Assembly (NCBI GenBank): GCA_036278875.1 | Contig: DASUKF010000009.1 | Location: 1 to 15,531 of the forward strand | Reading direction: 5' to 3' | Source: JANWLD01 sp036278875 | Lineage (GTDB): Bacteria > Patescibacteriota > Saccharimonadia > Saccharimonadales > 2-12-FULL-41-12 | DNA length: 15,531 nt | Program-made: the position numbers and the translations under genes | Notes under the pieces: generated by a model | Database searches by the model: none | Told to the model about the DNA's origin: nothing | What the model saw: only the letters and a program-made list of their open reading frames with translations | In this document: piece by piece, positions 6,248 to 13,495 of the stretch | Layout: each line of letters begins with the position of its first letter | Position numbering within the stretch: the stretch's first letter is position 1

Positions 6248-7864
6248 TTAATGCCCGTAGAAGCCGCGCGCGTCCTTGTCCGGAAGTGTACAGAAGGTTA
6301 CTCCGGCCTTGACCAGAGTATCTACAACCACCCCGTCATTGACTGAACCGCGTGTAGTAAGTATGGCTTCCACCCCGGCATCGACTAGCAGCTGCGGGCC
6401 GTCCGGGAACGGAAAGAAACTGTCGCTATAGGCCGAAGCGCCTTTTATGTCATGTCCCGCGTTCCTGGCCCGCATCAGCGCAACTTCGGCTGCGGTAACC
6501 CTGTCCTGCTGGCCTACGCCATTGGAAAGAAGCATGCCGCCTTTGACTATACAGATAGTATTGCTATTGCCGGTGCAGCCTACTGCCCAGGCTAACTGCA
6601 TATCGTTCATCCGCTCTTCTGTTGGCTTTTTACCGTTTATTTCTACATCCGGCGATGAGCAGTCTATGACATGAGTGTAATTGTCCTGCGCCAGCCTGCC
6701 GCCCCGGACGTATCTTGGCCTGAGATTCTTATCCAGGGAATCCTGGTCCAGATTGCCCAGCGCAGGGTTTACCAGCACGCGCAGTTTGCCGTTCTTGCGC
6801 TTCAATAGCTCCATCGCATCGTCGTCAACGGCCGGAGCCATTATGATATCCAATATCCTTTTGCCTTTGTCCATTTTGTACGTCATTATTGTTTCGGCTA
6901 TTTTCTTGTCTATCTTAGTATTTATTACAACGGAACCGCCGAAAATGGCTCGCAAATCTCCGTCCAGCATCTTCTGTACTACCGTAACCGCATCGGCGCC
7001 ATATCCAGCCCCACAGAGGTTGCCGTGCTTGGCACCCATAGCTATGGCCGGAACTTTGCCGTTGTTCTTGTCAAAAGCGGCAGCGGCATGAGTGATAGTC
7101 TGCAACAGTCTGTCTACATCGGTATAGTTGTTATAGCTCAGTTCGATTCCTTCTATCAGTTTGAACTTGCCTAGGCTCAACAGATCTGCATTATCACGCT
7201 CTATATATAGCGCCGCGTTCTTCTGCCATGGGTTCTCGCCGTAGTCCGGTGCAGCTACTCTCTCGCCTATAAAACCACGCGTGCTGCCTTCTCCCAAATA
7301 GTTCGCGGATTTTATCATGTAGTTCGCTACTTCATATTCGGCCTCGGCCGCCAACCTTTTGATGAATTTCTGTTCTTCCGGCCTGCCGCTCTTCAACCAG
7401 TCCAGTACTTCTTTCCGGTGCTCGGGACGGGATAATACTATCCTTCTGCCCTTGGCTGCGGCATGCAGAAGCGTCGGCCCGCCCACATCGGTCTTTTCTA
7501 TTACGTCGGCTTCTGTTGAACCAGGGTTTTCTATAGCTTCTTTGAGCGGGTACATGTCGACACAGACCAAATCTATGCGCGGGATCCCTAAACTTTTCAG
7601 TTCCCCGGATTGCTCTTTGGAATCGTCAGCCAAAAGGCCTGCATATATCTCGCGCGATAGGGTTACTACCCGATGCCCCAGTATGGCTCCTCCGCCGGAA
7701 AGTTCGGTTGTATCGGTTACTTCCACGCCGGATTTTCTGATAGCTTCAGCAGTACCGCCGGACGCATATATGCGCCAGCCCAGGTCAGAAAGACCGCGTG
7801 CGAATTCCTCTATCCCCGCCTTGTTATAAACGGACAACAATGCAGTTCCGGCACTTTCAGCCAT
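6248..7864 (-). CDS. purH: Bifunctional AICAR transformylase / IMP cyclohydrolase
   Basis: Catalyses the last two steps of IMP synthesis: formylation of AICAR by 10-formyl-THF, then cyclisation. Numbered from an ATG 12 bases further upstream (7876, 542 residues), the N-terminal cyclohydrolase shows ALLSVYNKAGIEEFARGL, YASGGTA (37-43), DMYPLKE and EKTDVGGPTLLHAAAKG (127-143). The transformylase has YGENPWQK (212-219) and the catalytic Lys283-His284 in AKHGNLCG, then YSDSFFPFPDG and a C-terminal RGFYGH. The usual K-H-x-N-P-C-G has Leu in place of Pro. Two ATGs compete: 7876 directly abuts AAGGGAG (7877-7883 complement), leaving no spacing, while 7864 has 12 bases; the second, MAESAG, is preferred. 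Length is normal. No other pur genes are in the window. Confidence 0.94.
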   Translation of the reverse strand: MAESAGTALLSVYNKAGIEEFARGLSDLGWRIYASGGTAEAIRKSGVEVTDTTELSGGGAILGHRVVTLSREIYAGLLADDSKEQSGELKSLGIPRIDLVCVDMYPLKEAIENPGSTEADVIEKTDVGGPTLLHAAAKGRRIVLSRPEHRKEVLDWLKSGRPEEQKFIKRLAAEAEYEVANYMIKSANYLGEGSTRGFIGERVAAPDYGENPWQKNAALYIERDNADLLSLGKFKLIEGIELSYNNYTDVDRLLQTITHAAAAFDKNNGKVPAIAMGAKHGNLCGAGYGADAVTVVQKMLDGDLRAIFGGSVVINTKIDKKIAETIMTYKMDKGKRILDIIMAPAVDDDAMELLKRKNGKLRVLVNPALGNLDQDSLDKNLRPRYVRGGRLAQDNYTHVIDCSSPDVEINGKKPTEERMNDMQLAWAVGCTGNSNTICIVKGGMLLSNGVGQQDRVTAAEVALMRARNAGHDIKGASAYSDSFFPFPDGPQLLVDAGVEAILTTRGSVNDGVVVDTLVKAGVTFCTLPDKDARGFYGH

Positions 7865-7902
7865 CGTTGCTATCATCTCCCTTGTAAAAAACTGTTAAAT
7901 TA

Positions 7903-7919
7903 AGTAAATACTATTTACT
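7903..7919. promoter_or_regulatory. Palindrome in the divergent purH / protease promoter region
   Basis: AGTAAAT (7903-7909) and ATTTACT (7913-7919) are perfect 7-base arms around ACT, central in the 82-base gap between the divergent starts at 7864 and 7947. This is the size and placement of an operator or overlapping promoter element. Just downstream, TATACT (7929-7934) or TATAAG (7934-7939) could be the -10 of the plus-strand gene, whose ATG at 7947 has no SD. Confidence 0.45.
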
Positions 7920-7946
7920 GAACTATTCTATACTATAAGAGTAAAA

Positions 7947-8336
7947 ATGGCTACAAACACCCCCCTCTCCGATAAAGAGTTCGAGGAACTGGTCAATAAG
8001 GCTTTTGACCATATCCCCGAGCTGTATCAGAAAAACCTGAATAATGTAGCCGTTACCATCGCCGACGAACCTACCCCCGCCCAGAGAGAAAAGCTGAAAC
8101 TCAGGTGCAATGAAACATTGTTCGGACTATACGAAGGTATACCTCTGACCCAGCGTGGCGCGGGCTATAACCTGGTCTTGCCGGACCGTATCACCATTTT
8201 CAAATTGCCGATGCTGCGTGCTGTAAATAGCATGGACGAACTTGCCGAGCAGGTCAGGCATACACTTTGGCATGAGATTGCACATTTTTACGGCCTTAAC
8301 CATGCCCAGATACACAAGCTGGACGGCGGCAGATAA
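7947..8336 (+). CDS. Small zincin-like metallopeptidase (HExxHxxGxxH)
   Basis: A 129-residue cytosolic protein with the complete zinc signature HEIAHFYGLNH at 109-119 (His109, Glu110, His113, Gly116, His119). The rest fits the small zincin-like family often annotated DUF1025/PF06262: acidic N-terminal helix (FEELVNKAFDHIPE), the strand NVAVTIADEPT, FGLYEGIPLTQRG, then LPDRITIFKLPML before the HExxH helix. No signal peptide or membrane segment. Substrates of this family are not established. The ATG lies 5-12 bases after candidate -10 boxes (TATACT 7929, TATAAG 7934) and lacks an SD, so its mRNA may be almost leaderless. Its TAA abuts the stop of the convergent gene at 8337 with zero spacing. 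Confidence 0.87.
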   Translation: MATNTPLSDKEFEELVNKAFDHIPELYQKNLNNVAVTIADEPTPAQREKLKLRCNETLFGLYEGIPLTQRGAGYNLVLPDRITIFKLPMLRAVNSMDELAEQVRHTLWHEIAHFYGLNHAQIHKLDGGR

Positions 8337-9533
8337 CTATTCTTCCTTGCAGATTTCGCAGAGATCGTCTTTTTTGTATTCTGACATCCAGTGTTTTGTT
8401 GCCTTAAAGAAAGGCTCGTAGTCGCGGTAAGCTATAAAGTCCGCCGCGCGGCGCAGGGTCCAGCCTATGATTCCGTAAAATTTCATCCTGCCCCACTCCA
8501 CCGCGGCCCAATGCGGCCCGGCCGGTATCACGTAAATAGGTTGTTTTGCTTCATACGGGAGCGGCGGCAAGTGATCCGCTAGGCGCTTCATGTTGTGTGC
8601 TATATACACCCCGTCATAAAGTGCCGTCTGCGCCATGCCGGAATAAGCCGTGTCGGCATTATCGCCTATCACATATATGCTCGGTTCGGCCTGCAGGAAC
8701 TGGTCCACCCGGACCTTATGGTTCTTGGCCAACTGGAAATTTTGAGCGGTAAAGAAAGGATTGTTCGCCATACCCGCCGTCCAGATTACGGTATGGCTGC
8801 GTACCGGTTTGCCGTTTACCAACAGTTCTTCCTCGTTTTCTGATTGGACTACCGCCTTTAGGTATATCTTTACCCCTTTTCGTTTCAGTTGGCGATGGAC
8901 TTTTTTTGAAACCCTTTTAGAACTCCGCGGCAGGACCCTGTCGGCGGCTTCTACCAAATCCACATGCACGCTTCTTTTCTCTGCGCCATGCTTCTTGCAG
9001 ATACGGTTTATGTAATCACCCAGAACTCCGGCCAGCTCCACTCCCGTAGGTCCGGCACCGACCACTACATAGTTCAGATCGGTGTGTTTGGTTTCGACTA
9101 TATGCTTGTGCATGTGCTGTTTCAGTTTCTCGGCGTCTTCCAGCGACTTGATTCCGTAAGCGAACTTGTCCAGGCCCGGTATACCGAAATAGTTCGTCAC
9201 CATGCCGAGCGCGAACACAACAAGGTCATATTCGTACTTCTTGCCGCTCCCGCCCATCACGAACTTTCCTTCCCTGTCGATGGATTTGGCCGTGTCATGC
9301 ACTATATTTACCGCCGGTACTTCCGAAAATATTTCGCTAAGCGGTATGTCGGACTCGTCTTTGCTGCCGCCGGTAGCGGTATGGTACAGCGAAGGATAAT
9401 AGCGGAAATCCTGCTGGTCACTTATAAGAGTTATGTCGAACCTGTGGTCGTGCGCCAGCTCCAGCGCGGTCTTTACTCCGCCGAAGCCCCCTCCTACTAT
9501 CAACGCTTTATGCTTTTTGTTTCCTTCTGTCAT
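8337..9533 (-). CDS. ndh: Type II NADH dehydrogenase (NDH-2, FAD/NAD(P)-binding)
   Basis: A 398-residue flavoprotein of the two-dinucleotide-domain family. The N-terminal FAD Rossmann motif is GGGFGG at 14-19; the central NAD motif is VVGAGPTGVELAG from 157; the second FAD contact is YVIGDNAD at 287-294 followed by AQTALYDG. The C-terminal part (MKFYGIIGWTLRRAADFIAY, about 350-369) is the amphipathic membrane-anchoring region usual in NDH-2. Such enzymes oxidise NADH and reduce quinone at the membrane without pumping protons. The protein ends with a CEIC pair (392-395), not typical for the family. It is divergent from the FAD-linked dehydrogenase at 9597 across 63 bases, suggesting co-regulated electron entry into one quinone pool. 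A sulfide:quinone reductase-like role is less likely, as the usual active-site cysteines are not evident. Confidence 0.88.
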   Translation of the reverse strand: MTEGNKKHKALIVGGGFGGVKTALELAHDHRFDITLISDQQDFRYYPSLYHTATGGSKDESDIPLSEIFSEVPAVNIVHDTAKSIDREGKFVMGGSGKKYEYDLVVFALGMVTNYFGIPGLDKFAYGIKSLEDAEKLKQHMHKHIVETKHTDLNYVVVGAGPTGVELAGVLGDYINRICKKHGAEKRSVHVDLVEAADRVLPRSSKRVSKKVHRQLKRKGVKIYLKAVVQSENEEELLVNGKPVRSHTVIWTAGMANNPFFTAQNFQLAKNHKVRVDQFLQAEPSIYVIGDNADTAYSGMAQTALYDGVYIAHNMKRLADHLPPLPYEAKQPIYVIPAGPHWAAVEWGRMKFYGIIGWTLRRAADFIAYRDYEPFFKATKHWMSEYKKDDLCEICKEE

Positions 9534-9541
9534 TCAACTTT

Positions 9542-9587
9542 AGTTTAACAAAATATGAACCTCAGTAAAGCACGCTTATGTTAAACT
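9542..9587. promoter_or_regulatory. Mirror-image promoter boxes between ndh and the FAD dehydrogenase
   Basis: AGTTTAACA (9542-9550) and TGTTAAACT (9579-9587) are exact 9-base inverted copies, 28 bases apart. Each contains TAAACT, a plausible -10, pointing outward and ending 8 bases (ndh) or 9 bases (plus gene) before its ATG. The gap is only 63 bases, so the two genes probably share control, and both mRNAs would have leaders of about 2-3 bases. The -35 boxes are weak (TTTACT for ndh). Confidence 0.55.
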
Positions 9588-9596
9588 GATGAAGAT

Positions 9597-11249
9597 ATGG
9601 CAGTTAACGCCCGAGAACTCGCAAAGCTTATAGACGGCGAAGTCGACGACACAAAAAAAGCAAAAGATTTCTACAGTCACGATGCCAGTATGTTCGAACT
9701 TAGGCCGCAGGTTGTAGCTTTCCCTGCTAATAGTGAAGATATCCGGAAAATCATTAAATATGTGAATGATAACAAGGCCAAAGATCCGGAACTGTCCATC
9801 ACGGCACGCAGTGCAGGTACCGACATGACCGGCGGTGCCATAAACCAGTCGATAATCATCGACATGACCAAACACTTCAACCAGATCGAAGAAGTCACTC
9901 CTAAATACGCCCGGGTACAGCCCGGCGTACATTATAGGGATTTCGAAGTCGAAACCTTTAAGCATGATGCCCTGCTTCCCACCTTCCCGGCCAGCCGCGA
10001 GCTATGCACCGTCGGCGGTATGGTCGCTAACAATTCCGGCGGCGAGAAATCGCTGGAGTTCGGCAAGACCGAAAAATTCATAGAGGAATTAAAGGTCGTC
10101 TTCTCAAATGGTCGCGAATACATCGTCAAGCCTTTGACCAAGAAAGAGCTGGACGAAAAGATGGAACAGAAGGATTTCGAAGGCAAGCTCTACCGCGGTC
10201 TGTTTAAAATAGTCGATGATAATTACGATGTTATTAAGGCCGCCAAGCCGAAGGTCAGCAAAGACTCCACCGGATATCATTTATGGAATATCTGGGACAG
10301 AGAAAAAGGCATGTTCGATATGACTCAGGCCATCGCAGGCTCACAGGGCACGCTGGGTATAGTGACCGATATTAAATTCCGCCTGGTCAAGAAGCCCGTG
10401 CATTCCGGGACGCTGGTGATATTTCTACGCAACCTGGAAAAGCTCGGTGAAATTATCCCCACCGTGCTAAAGAAAAAACCGGCTACCTTTGAAGGTTTCG
10501 ACAATTACACCCTGATGCTCAGCTTCAAGCTGTTTTATTATTTCCACCAGGCACTCGGCTGGGGCGGCATGACCAAACTGGGCATTCAGCTTATCCCGGA
10601 CGCCGCCAAGCTCATGCGCGGAATTCCCAAAATGGTCCTGCTGGTTGAGTTCACCGACGAATCACCTGAGCTTATAAAAAAGAAAATCCGCGAACTACAC
10701 GAGGAACTTAAGACATATCACAAGGTCGCTTCGTTCGAAGAGGACGAGACCGAGGAAAAAGAGCTGAAATTTTGGATAATGCGCCGCGAGAGTTTCAACC
10801 TGCTTCGTAAAAAAGTGCATGACAAGCACACCGCACCGTTTATCGACGACCTGGTCGTTCCGCCGGAGCATCTTACGGAATTTCTGCCTAAGCTGCGCGA
10901 GATAGTGAATAAGTACAAACTGCTGGCGACGGTCGCCGGGCACATGGGCGACGGCAACTTCCACGTCATTCCGCTGATGAAGTTCGAGCTTGAGAGCGAA
11001 AAAGCCAAGATAGAACCGGCTATGCGCGAAGTCAACGAATTGGTGTTAAGCTACGGCGGCTCCATGAGCGGCGAACACAATGACGGCATGAGTCGTGGAC
11101 CGTGGCTGAGCCAGCAGTATTCCGAGGAAATAATGAATCACTTCCGCGAGGTAAAGAAACTATTCGACCCGAAGAATATCTTCAATCCGAAGAAAAAGAC
11201 CGATGCCGACTGGCAGTTCTCAATGTCGCATCTGCGCGAACATTTTTAA
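9597..11249 (+). CDS. FAD-linked oxidoreductase, D-lactate/2-hydroxyacid dehydrogenase type
   Basis: A 550-residue flavoprotein of the GlcD/Dld class. The FAD_binding_4 (PCMH) domain spans about 30-265 with RSAGTDMTGGA (71-81), CTVGGMVANNSGGE (137-150) and SQGTLGIVTD (249-258). The C-terminal cap domain includes AGHMGDGNFHVIP (447-459), SGEHNDGMSRGPW (491-503) and LFDPKNIFNPKK (522-533), typical of FAD-oxidase C enzymes of D-lactate and glycolate oxidation. No C-terminal iron-sulfur/CCG module is present, unlike the roughly 1000-residue fused forms. The likely reaction is D-lactate or another D-2-hydroxyacid to the keto acid, with electrons to quinone; the exact substrate cannot be read from motifs. 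Divergent from ndh. No SD precedes the ATG. Confidence 0.88.
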   Translation: MAVNARELAKLIDGEVDDTKKAKDFYSHDASMFELRPQVVAFPANSEDIRKIIKYVNDNKAKDPELSITARSAGTDMTGGAINQSIIIDMTKHFNQIEEVTPKYARVQPGVHYRDFEVETFKHDALLPTFPASRELCTVGGMVANNSGGEKSLEFGKTEKFIEELKVVFSNGREYIVKPLTKKELDEKMEQKDFEGKLYRGLFKIVDDNYDVIKAAKPKVSKDSTGYHLWNIWDREKGMFDMTQAIAGSQGTLGIVTDIKFRLVKKPVHSGTLVIFLRNLEKLGEIIPTVLKKKPATFEGFDNYTLMLSFKLFYYFHQALGWGGMTKLGIQLIPDAAKLMRGIPKMVLLVEFTDESPELIKKKIRELHEELKTYHKVASFEEDETEEKELKFWIMRRESFNLLRKKVHDKHTAPFIDDLVVPPEHLTEFLPKLREIVNKYKLLATVAGHMGDGNFHVIPLMKFELESEKAKIEPAMREVNELVLSYGGSMSGEHNDGMSRGPWLSQQYSEEIMNHFREVKKLFDPKNIFNPKKKTDADWQFSMSHLREHF

Positions 11250-11251
11250 AT

Positions 11252-11404
11252 TTATTCTACTCGTTCGCGGCGGCCGGCTACCATGTTATAGATAAACGCT
11301 ATCAAAGCTATTATCAGAAGCAGATGTATAAACCCTCCGGCCACATGTCCGATGAATCCAAGCAGCCAAAGTATTAGCAGAACTACTATTATCGTCCAGA
11401 CCAT
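11252..11404 (-). CDS. 50-residue lmo0937-type membrane protein
   Basis: A short gene easily missed: 50 residues beginning MVWTIIVVLLILWLLGFIGH, followed by a Gly-Gly-Phe-Ile-His hinge, a second hydrophobic stretch and a basic tail AGRRERVE. Two short transmembrane helices around a GGFIH turn are the hallmark of the lmo0937 family of small bacterial membrane proteins, whose function is unknown (some members are stress-linked). Translation signals are excellent: AAGGAG (11411-11416 complement) 6 bases before the ATG. The stop lies 2 bases from the end of the convergent plus-strand gene. Confidence 0.85.
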   Translation of the reverse strand: MVWTIIVVLLILWLLGFIGHVAGGFIHLLLIIALIAFIYNMVAGRRERVE

Positions 11405-11410
11405 ATTTTT

Positions 11411-11434
11411 CTCCTTATTAACAGACCGATTATA
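11411..11434 (-). promoter_or_regulatory. -10 box and Shine-Dalgarno of the 50-residue membrane protein gene
   Basis: On the minus strand a perfect TATAAT (11429-11434) precedes AAGGAG (11411-11416) and the ATG at 11404, predicting a leader of about 18 bases. No good -35 is found at 16-18 bases, so an alternative sigma factor or activator may be involved. Confidence 0.5.
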
Positions 11435-11473
11435 AAGCGGACAAAAAATATGCGCTGGAAGATATCTAACAAT

Positions 11474-11815
11474 TTATCCAACTATACGGTATCTCACCCC
11501 TGTATCGGGGTTACCGTTTTGTTCCTTATGTTTGGTATATTCTATTGCTTCTCCCGGAAAACGACCTACAGAACGAGTCGGTAGAGGATACCAGGAAGTA
11601 ATTCCTTCCTCTCCTCCTTCGCCATAAGGCCCGTATGTCATTATGGCGAAAGCCGCTAAATCAGATGAATAGCCAACAAGCCCACGATGGCTTTCACCTT
11701 CTTCATCTATAACTTCTAAGTCAAGGCCGTCAGTTATATCCAGTGCCAGCAATTGCTTTATTAACTCGGCTCGAGTTAATAAATCTGTTTCTTGTAACAC
11801 AACAGGGCTAGGCAT
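11474..11815 (-). CDS. Hypothetical 113-residue acidic protein
   Basis: Not recognised. The protein is soluble with no signal or membrane segment: an N-terminal amphipathic helix (TRAELIKQLLAL, about 14-25), then strand-like segments (LDLEVIDEEGESHRG, 31-45) and a Gly/Glu/Tyr-rich loop (TYGPYGEGGEEG, 60-71) before WYPLPTRSVGRF. It has charged ends and no Cys. It is a real gene by its expression signals: a near-consensus promoter places the transcription start exactly on the A of the ATG, and no competing frame covers the region. The helix followed by strands could suit a small binding or regulatory domain, but no function is claimed. Confidence 0.7.
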   Translation of the reverse strand: MPSPVVLQETDLLTRAELIKQLLALDITDGLDLEVIDEEGESHRGLVGYSSDLAAFAIMTYGPYGEGGEEGITSWYPLPTRSVGRFPGEAIEYTKHKEQNGNPDTGVRYRIVG

Positions 11816-11821
11816 AGATAT

Positions 11822-11850
11822 ATAATAACATAAAAATTATATATTGTCTA
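11822..11850 (-). promoter_or_regulatory. Near-consensus promoter giving a leaderless mRNA for the 113-residue gene
   Basis: On the minus strand: -35 TAGACA (11845-11850, 5/6), 17-base spacer, -10 TATTAT (11822-11827, 5/6). The expected start 7 bases after the last -10 base is 11815, exactly the A of the ATG. No SD could fit. Confidence 0.75.
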
Positions 11851-11869
11851 GATACTGTTCCGTCAAATT

Positions 11870-12622
11870 TTAGCGAAAGAATAGGAGTTTTACGGCGGAC
11901 AGGATTACGACTATTACAAATAGCAGACGCACCCATTTGTCGCCTTTTTCCAGTGCAGCCTGTGCGCCCCATGCCCCGCCGATAAATGTGCCGATTGTCA
12001 TCGGTATACCTAACTTAAAATCTACCAGGCCATGCGACAAAAATACCAGGAATGTGGTAATAGTCAGAAAAAGACCGGGTACAGATATGGTCGCCTTAGC
12101 CTGCAGGTAAGTCATACCGAAGAAGAAAATCAACGCATACATAGCGAAGGCTCCAGCACCGGCCCCCAGGAATCCGCCGTATACCATGATTACGAAATAA
12201 ATCAGATATCCGAAAGCAACCGTGTCCTTATTTTCTTTCACGACTTTCAGGCCCTTTTCCGGGTTCAAAAGTATTATCGGAATCATCATGAACAGCAATA
12301 TCCCGACTACCGTTTCAAGCGCACCGGCATCTGTCCTGACGAGGGCCTTAGCACCGATAAGACCGCCGATTATCGCCAACGGCGTCAGCTTCAGCCCTGT
12401 AGCCAGACGTACTTTTTTCGCACGGTAATATTTAGGCAAGGAAGATACTATTACGCCCATGGTCGCCAGTGCGTTGGTCGCGATAGCGCTGTTAGCCGTC
12501 AGGCCCAGGAATATCAGCACCGGGATAGACAGTATGCCCGCGCCGCCCGTAACCGCCGCCATGAACCCGGCGGCAATACCGGCAAGGAAACTGATAACCA
12601 TATGAGTTATGTCCACGCTCAT
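11870..12622 (-). CDS. TauE/SafE family permease (downstream copy)
   Basis: A 250-residue multi-pass membrane protein with about eight hydrophobic segments. The N-terminal signature GIAAGFMAAVTGGAGILSIP, then LGLTANSAIATNALATMG, is the classic TauE/SafE first repeat, and a second repeat (GGFLGAGAGAFAMYALIFFFGMTYLQAKATISV) follows in the C-terminal half. The family moves sulfite, sulfoacetate or other organic or inorganic sulfur anions across the cytoplasmic membrane; the substrate here is undetermined. It begins 12 bases after the upstream paralogue, with AAAGG overlapping that gene's TAA, 9 bases before the ATG, so the two form an operon. They may act as a heteromer or as separate transporters. 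Confidence 0.88.
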   Translation of the reverse strand: MSVDITHMVISFLAGIAAGFMAAVTGGAGILSIPVLIFLGLTANSAIATNALATMGVIVSSLPKYYRAKKVRLATGLKLTPLAIIGGLIGAKALVRTDAGALETVVGILLFMMIPIILLNPEKGLKVVKENKDTVAFGYLIYFVIMVYGGFLGAGAGAFAMYALIFFFGMTYLQAKATISVPGLFLTITTFLVFLSHGLVDFKLGIPMTIGTFIGGAWGAQAALEKGDKWVRLLFVIVVILSAVKLLFFR

Positions 12623-12634
12623 ACTATACAGCCT

Positions 12635-13408
12635 TTAATAAAAGAACAGCAGATACGCCACGAAGGCCAAGCTTACCACGGTTAGTGCGGATCTCATATA
12701 TTTATCCGGTATTTTCTTTGCGTACTCCGTAGCATACCTGCCGGCCAAAAATGTGGCGCAGAACATCGTAAGCAGATACGGCCAGATTATCAGTCCCGCA
12801 AAAGCAGTGATTATCAGTGAATAAATCCTGGACGGCACTGTGGCTGCGGCCTTGATACCCTGGCTCTGGATGAATGACCAGCCCAAAATAGTCATCAGGC
12901 CTATCCTGCTGAAGGCGCCCTCGCCCGCTGTCATAAAGTTAGAATAAATACCTATCAAAAACATAAATCCTATGACGACCTCGTATCTTGTGCGGCTTAT
13001 CTGTCGGGGTTTACGGCCTTTGTTGAAATGGGCATCCGCCAGCACCAGCAATACGGTTACTATCATCAGATAGCGAATGATAGTCCCCGGTACATTCAGC
13101 AGCAGCCAGGTGCCGACTATGCCGCCTGCGGTCAATGGAATAGCCAGTATCAATACCCATTTTTTGTTAGCTCTAATTTTCTTAATGGTTTCCGACACTA
13201 TTCCGGCTTCCGTACCCAAAGAAGCCGCATTATCTACGGCAATGGCGGATTGCAAAGGTACTCCGGTAAGCAAAAGTGCCGGCATGGTAACTATGCTCCC
13301 GCCGCCTACCAGCGCGCCAAAACTCTCGCCTATCAGTCCGGCAAAGAAAAGAACCGGAAAATGCCACAGCTGAATATCCACGGCAAATACCTGGGAGAAA
13401 TCAATCAC
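12635..13408 (-). CDS. TauE/SafE family permease (upstream copy, GTG start)
   Basis: A 257-residue multi-pass protein of the same family as the gene downstream, though the two are clearly diverged. N-terminal signature: GLIGESFGALVGGGSIVTMP, then GVPLQSAIAVDNAASLGTEAG; second repeat: FMTAGEGAFSRIGLMTILGWSFIQSQGIKAAATVP. Presumed exporter or importer of a sulfur-containing or other small anion in the inner membrane. The start is GTG (13406-13408); the bases AGCAGGTG give no properly spaced SD, while a -10 box TTTAAT ends 7 bases before the G, so translation may be leaderless. First gene of a two-gene operon. Confidence 0.88.
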   Translation of the reverse strand: MIDFSQVFAVDIQLWHFPVLFFAGLIGESFGALVGGGSIVTMPALLLTGVPLQSAIAVDNAASLGTEAGIVSETIKKIRANKKWVLILAIPLTAGGIVGTWLLLNVPGTIIRYLMIVTVLLVLADAHFNKGRKPRQISRTRYEVVIGFMFLIGIYSNFMTAGEGAFSRIGLMTILGWSFIQSQGIKAAATVPSRIYSLIITAFAGLIIWPYLLTMFCATFLAGRYATEYAKKIPDKYMRSALTVVSLAFVAYLLFFY

Positions 13409-13414
13409 CTGCTA

Positions 13415-13443
13415 ATTAAACATCGTTTATCCGGCAGTAGCAA
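13415..13443 (-). promoter_or_regulatory. Promoter of the tauE pair, predicted leaderless
   Basis: On the minus strand: -35 TTGCTA (13438-13443, 4/6), 17-base spacer, -10 TTTAAT (13415-13420, 5/6). The expected start is 13408, the G of the GTG start. The spacer end and -10 also hold a short inverted repeat (TAAAC-GAT-GTTTA). Confidence 0.6.
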
Positions 13444-13495
13444 CTTTGCTCGCTATTTCAGCGGGTGTAGCTTGGATTCGGACTTTTGTTCGAAC

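Noticed and set aside
8964..9548. 194-codon plus-strand frame opposite ndh
   Set aside because: It overlaps the conserved NDH-2 N-terminal half on the other strand and its product shows no family features.
11102..11377. 91-codon plus-strand frame at the end of the FAD dehydrogenase gene
   Set aside because: It overlaps the conserved C-terminus of the dehydrogenase and the minus-strand lmo0937-type gene, which has a strong SD.
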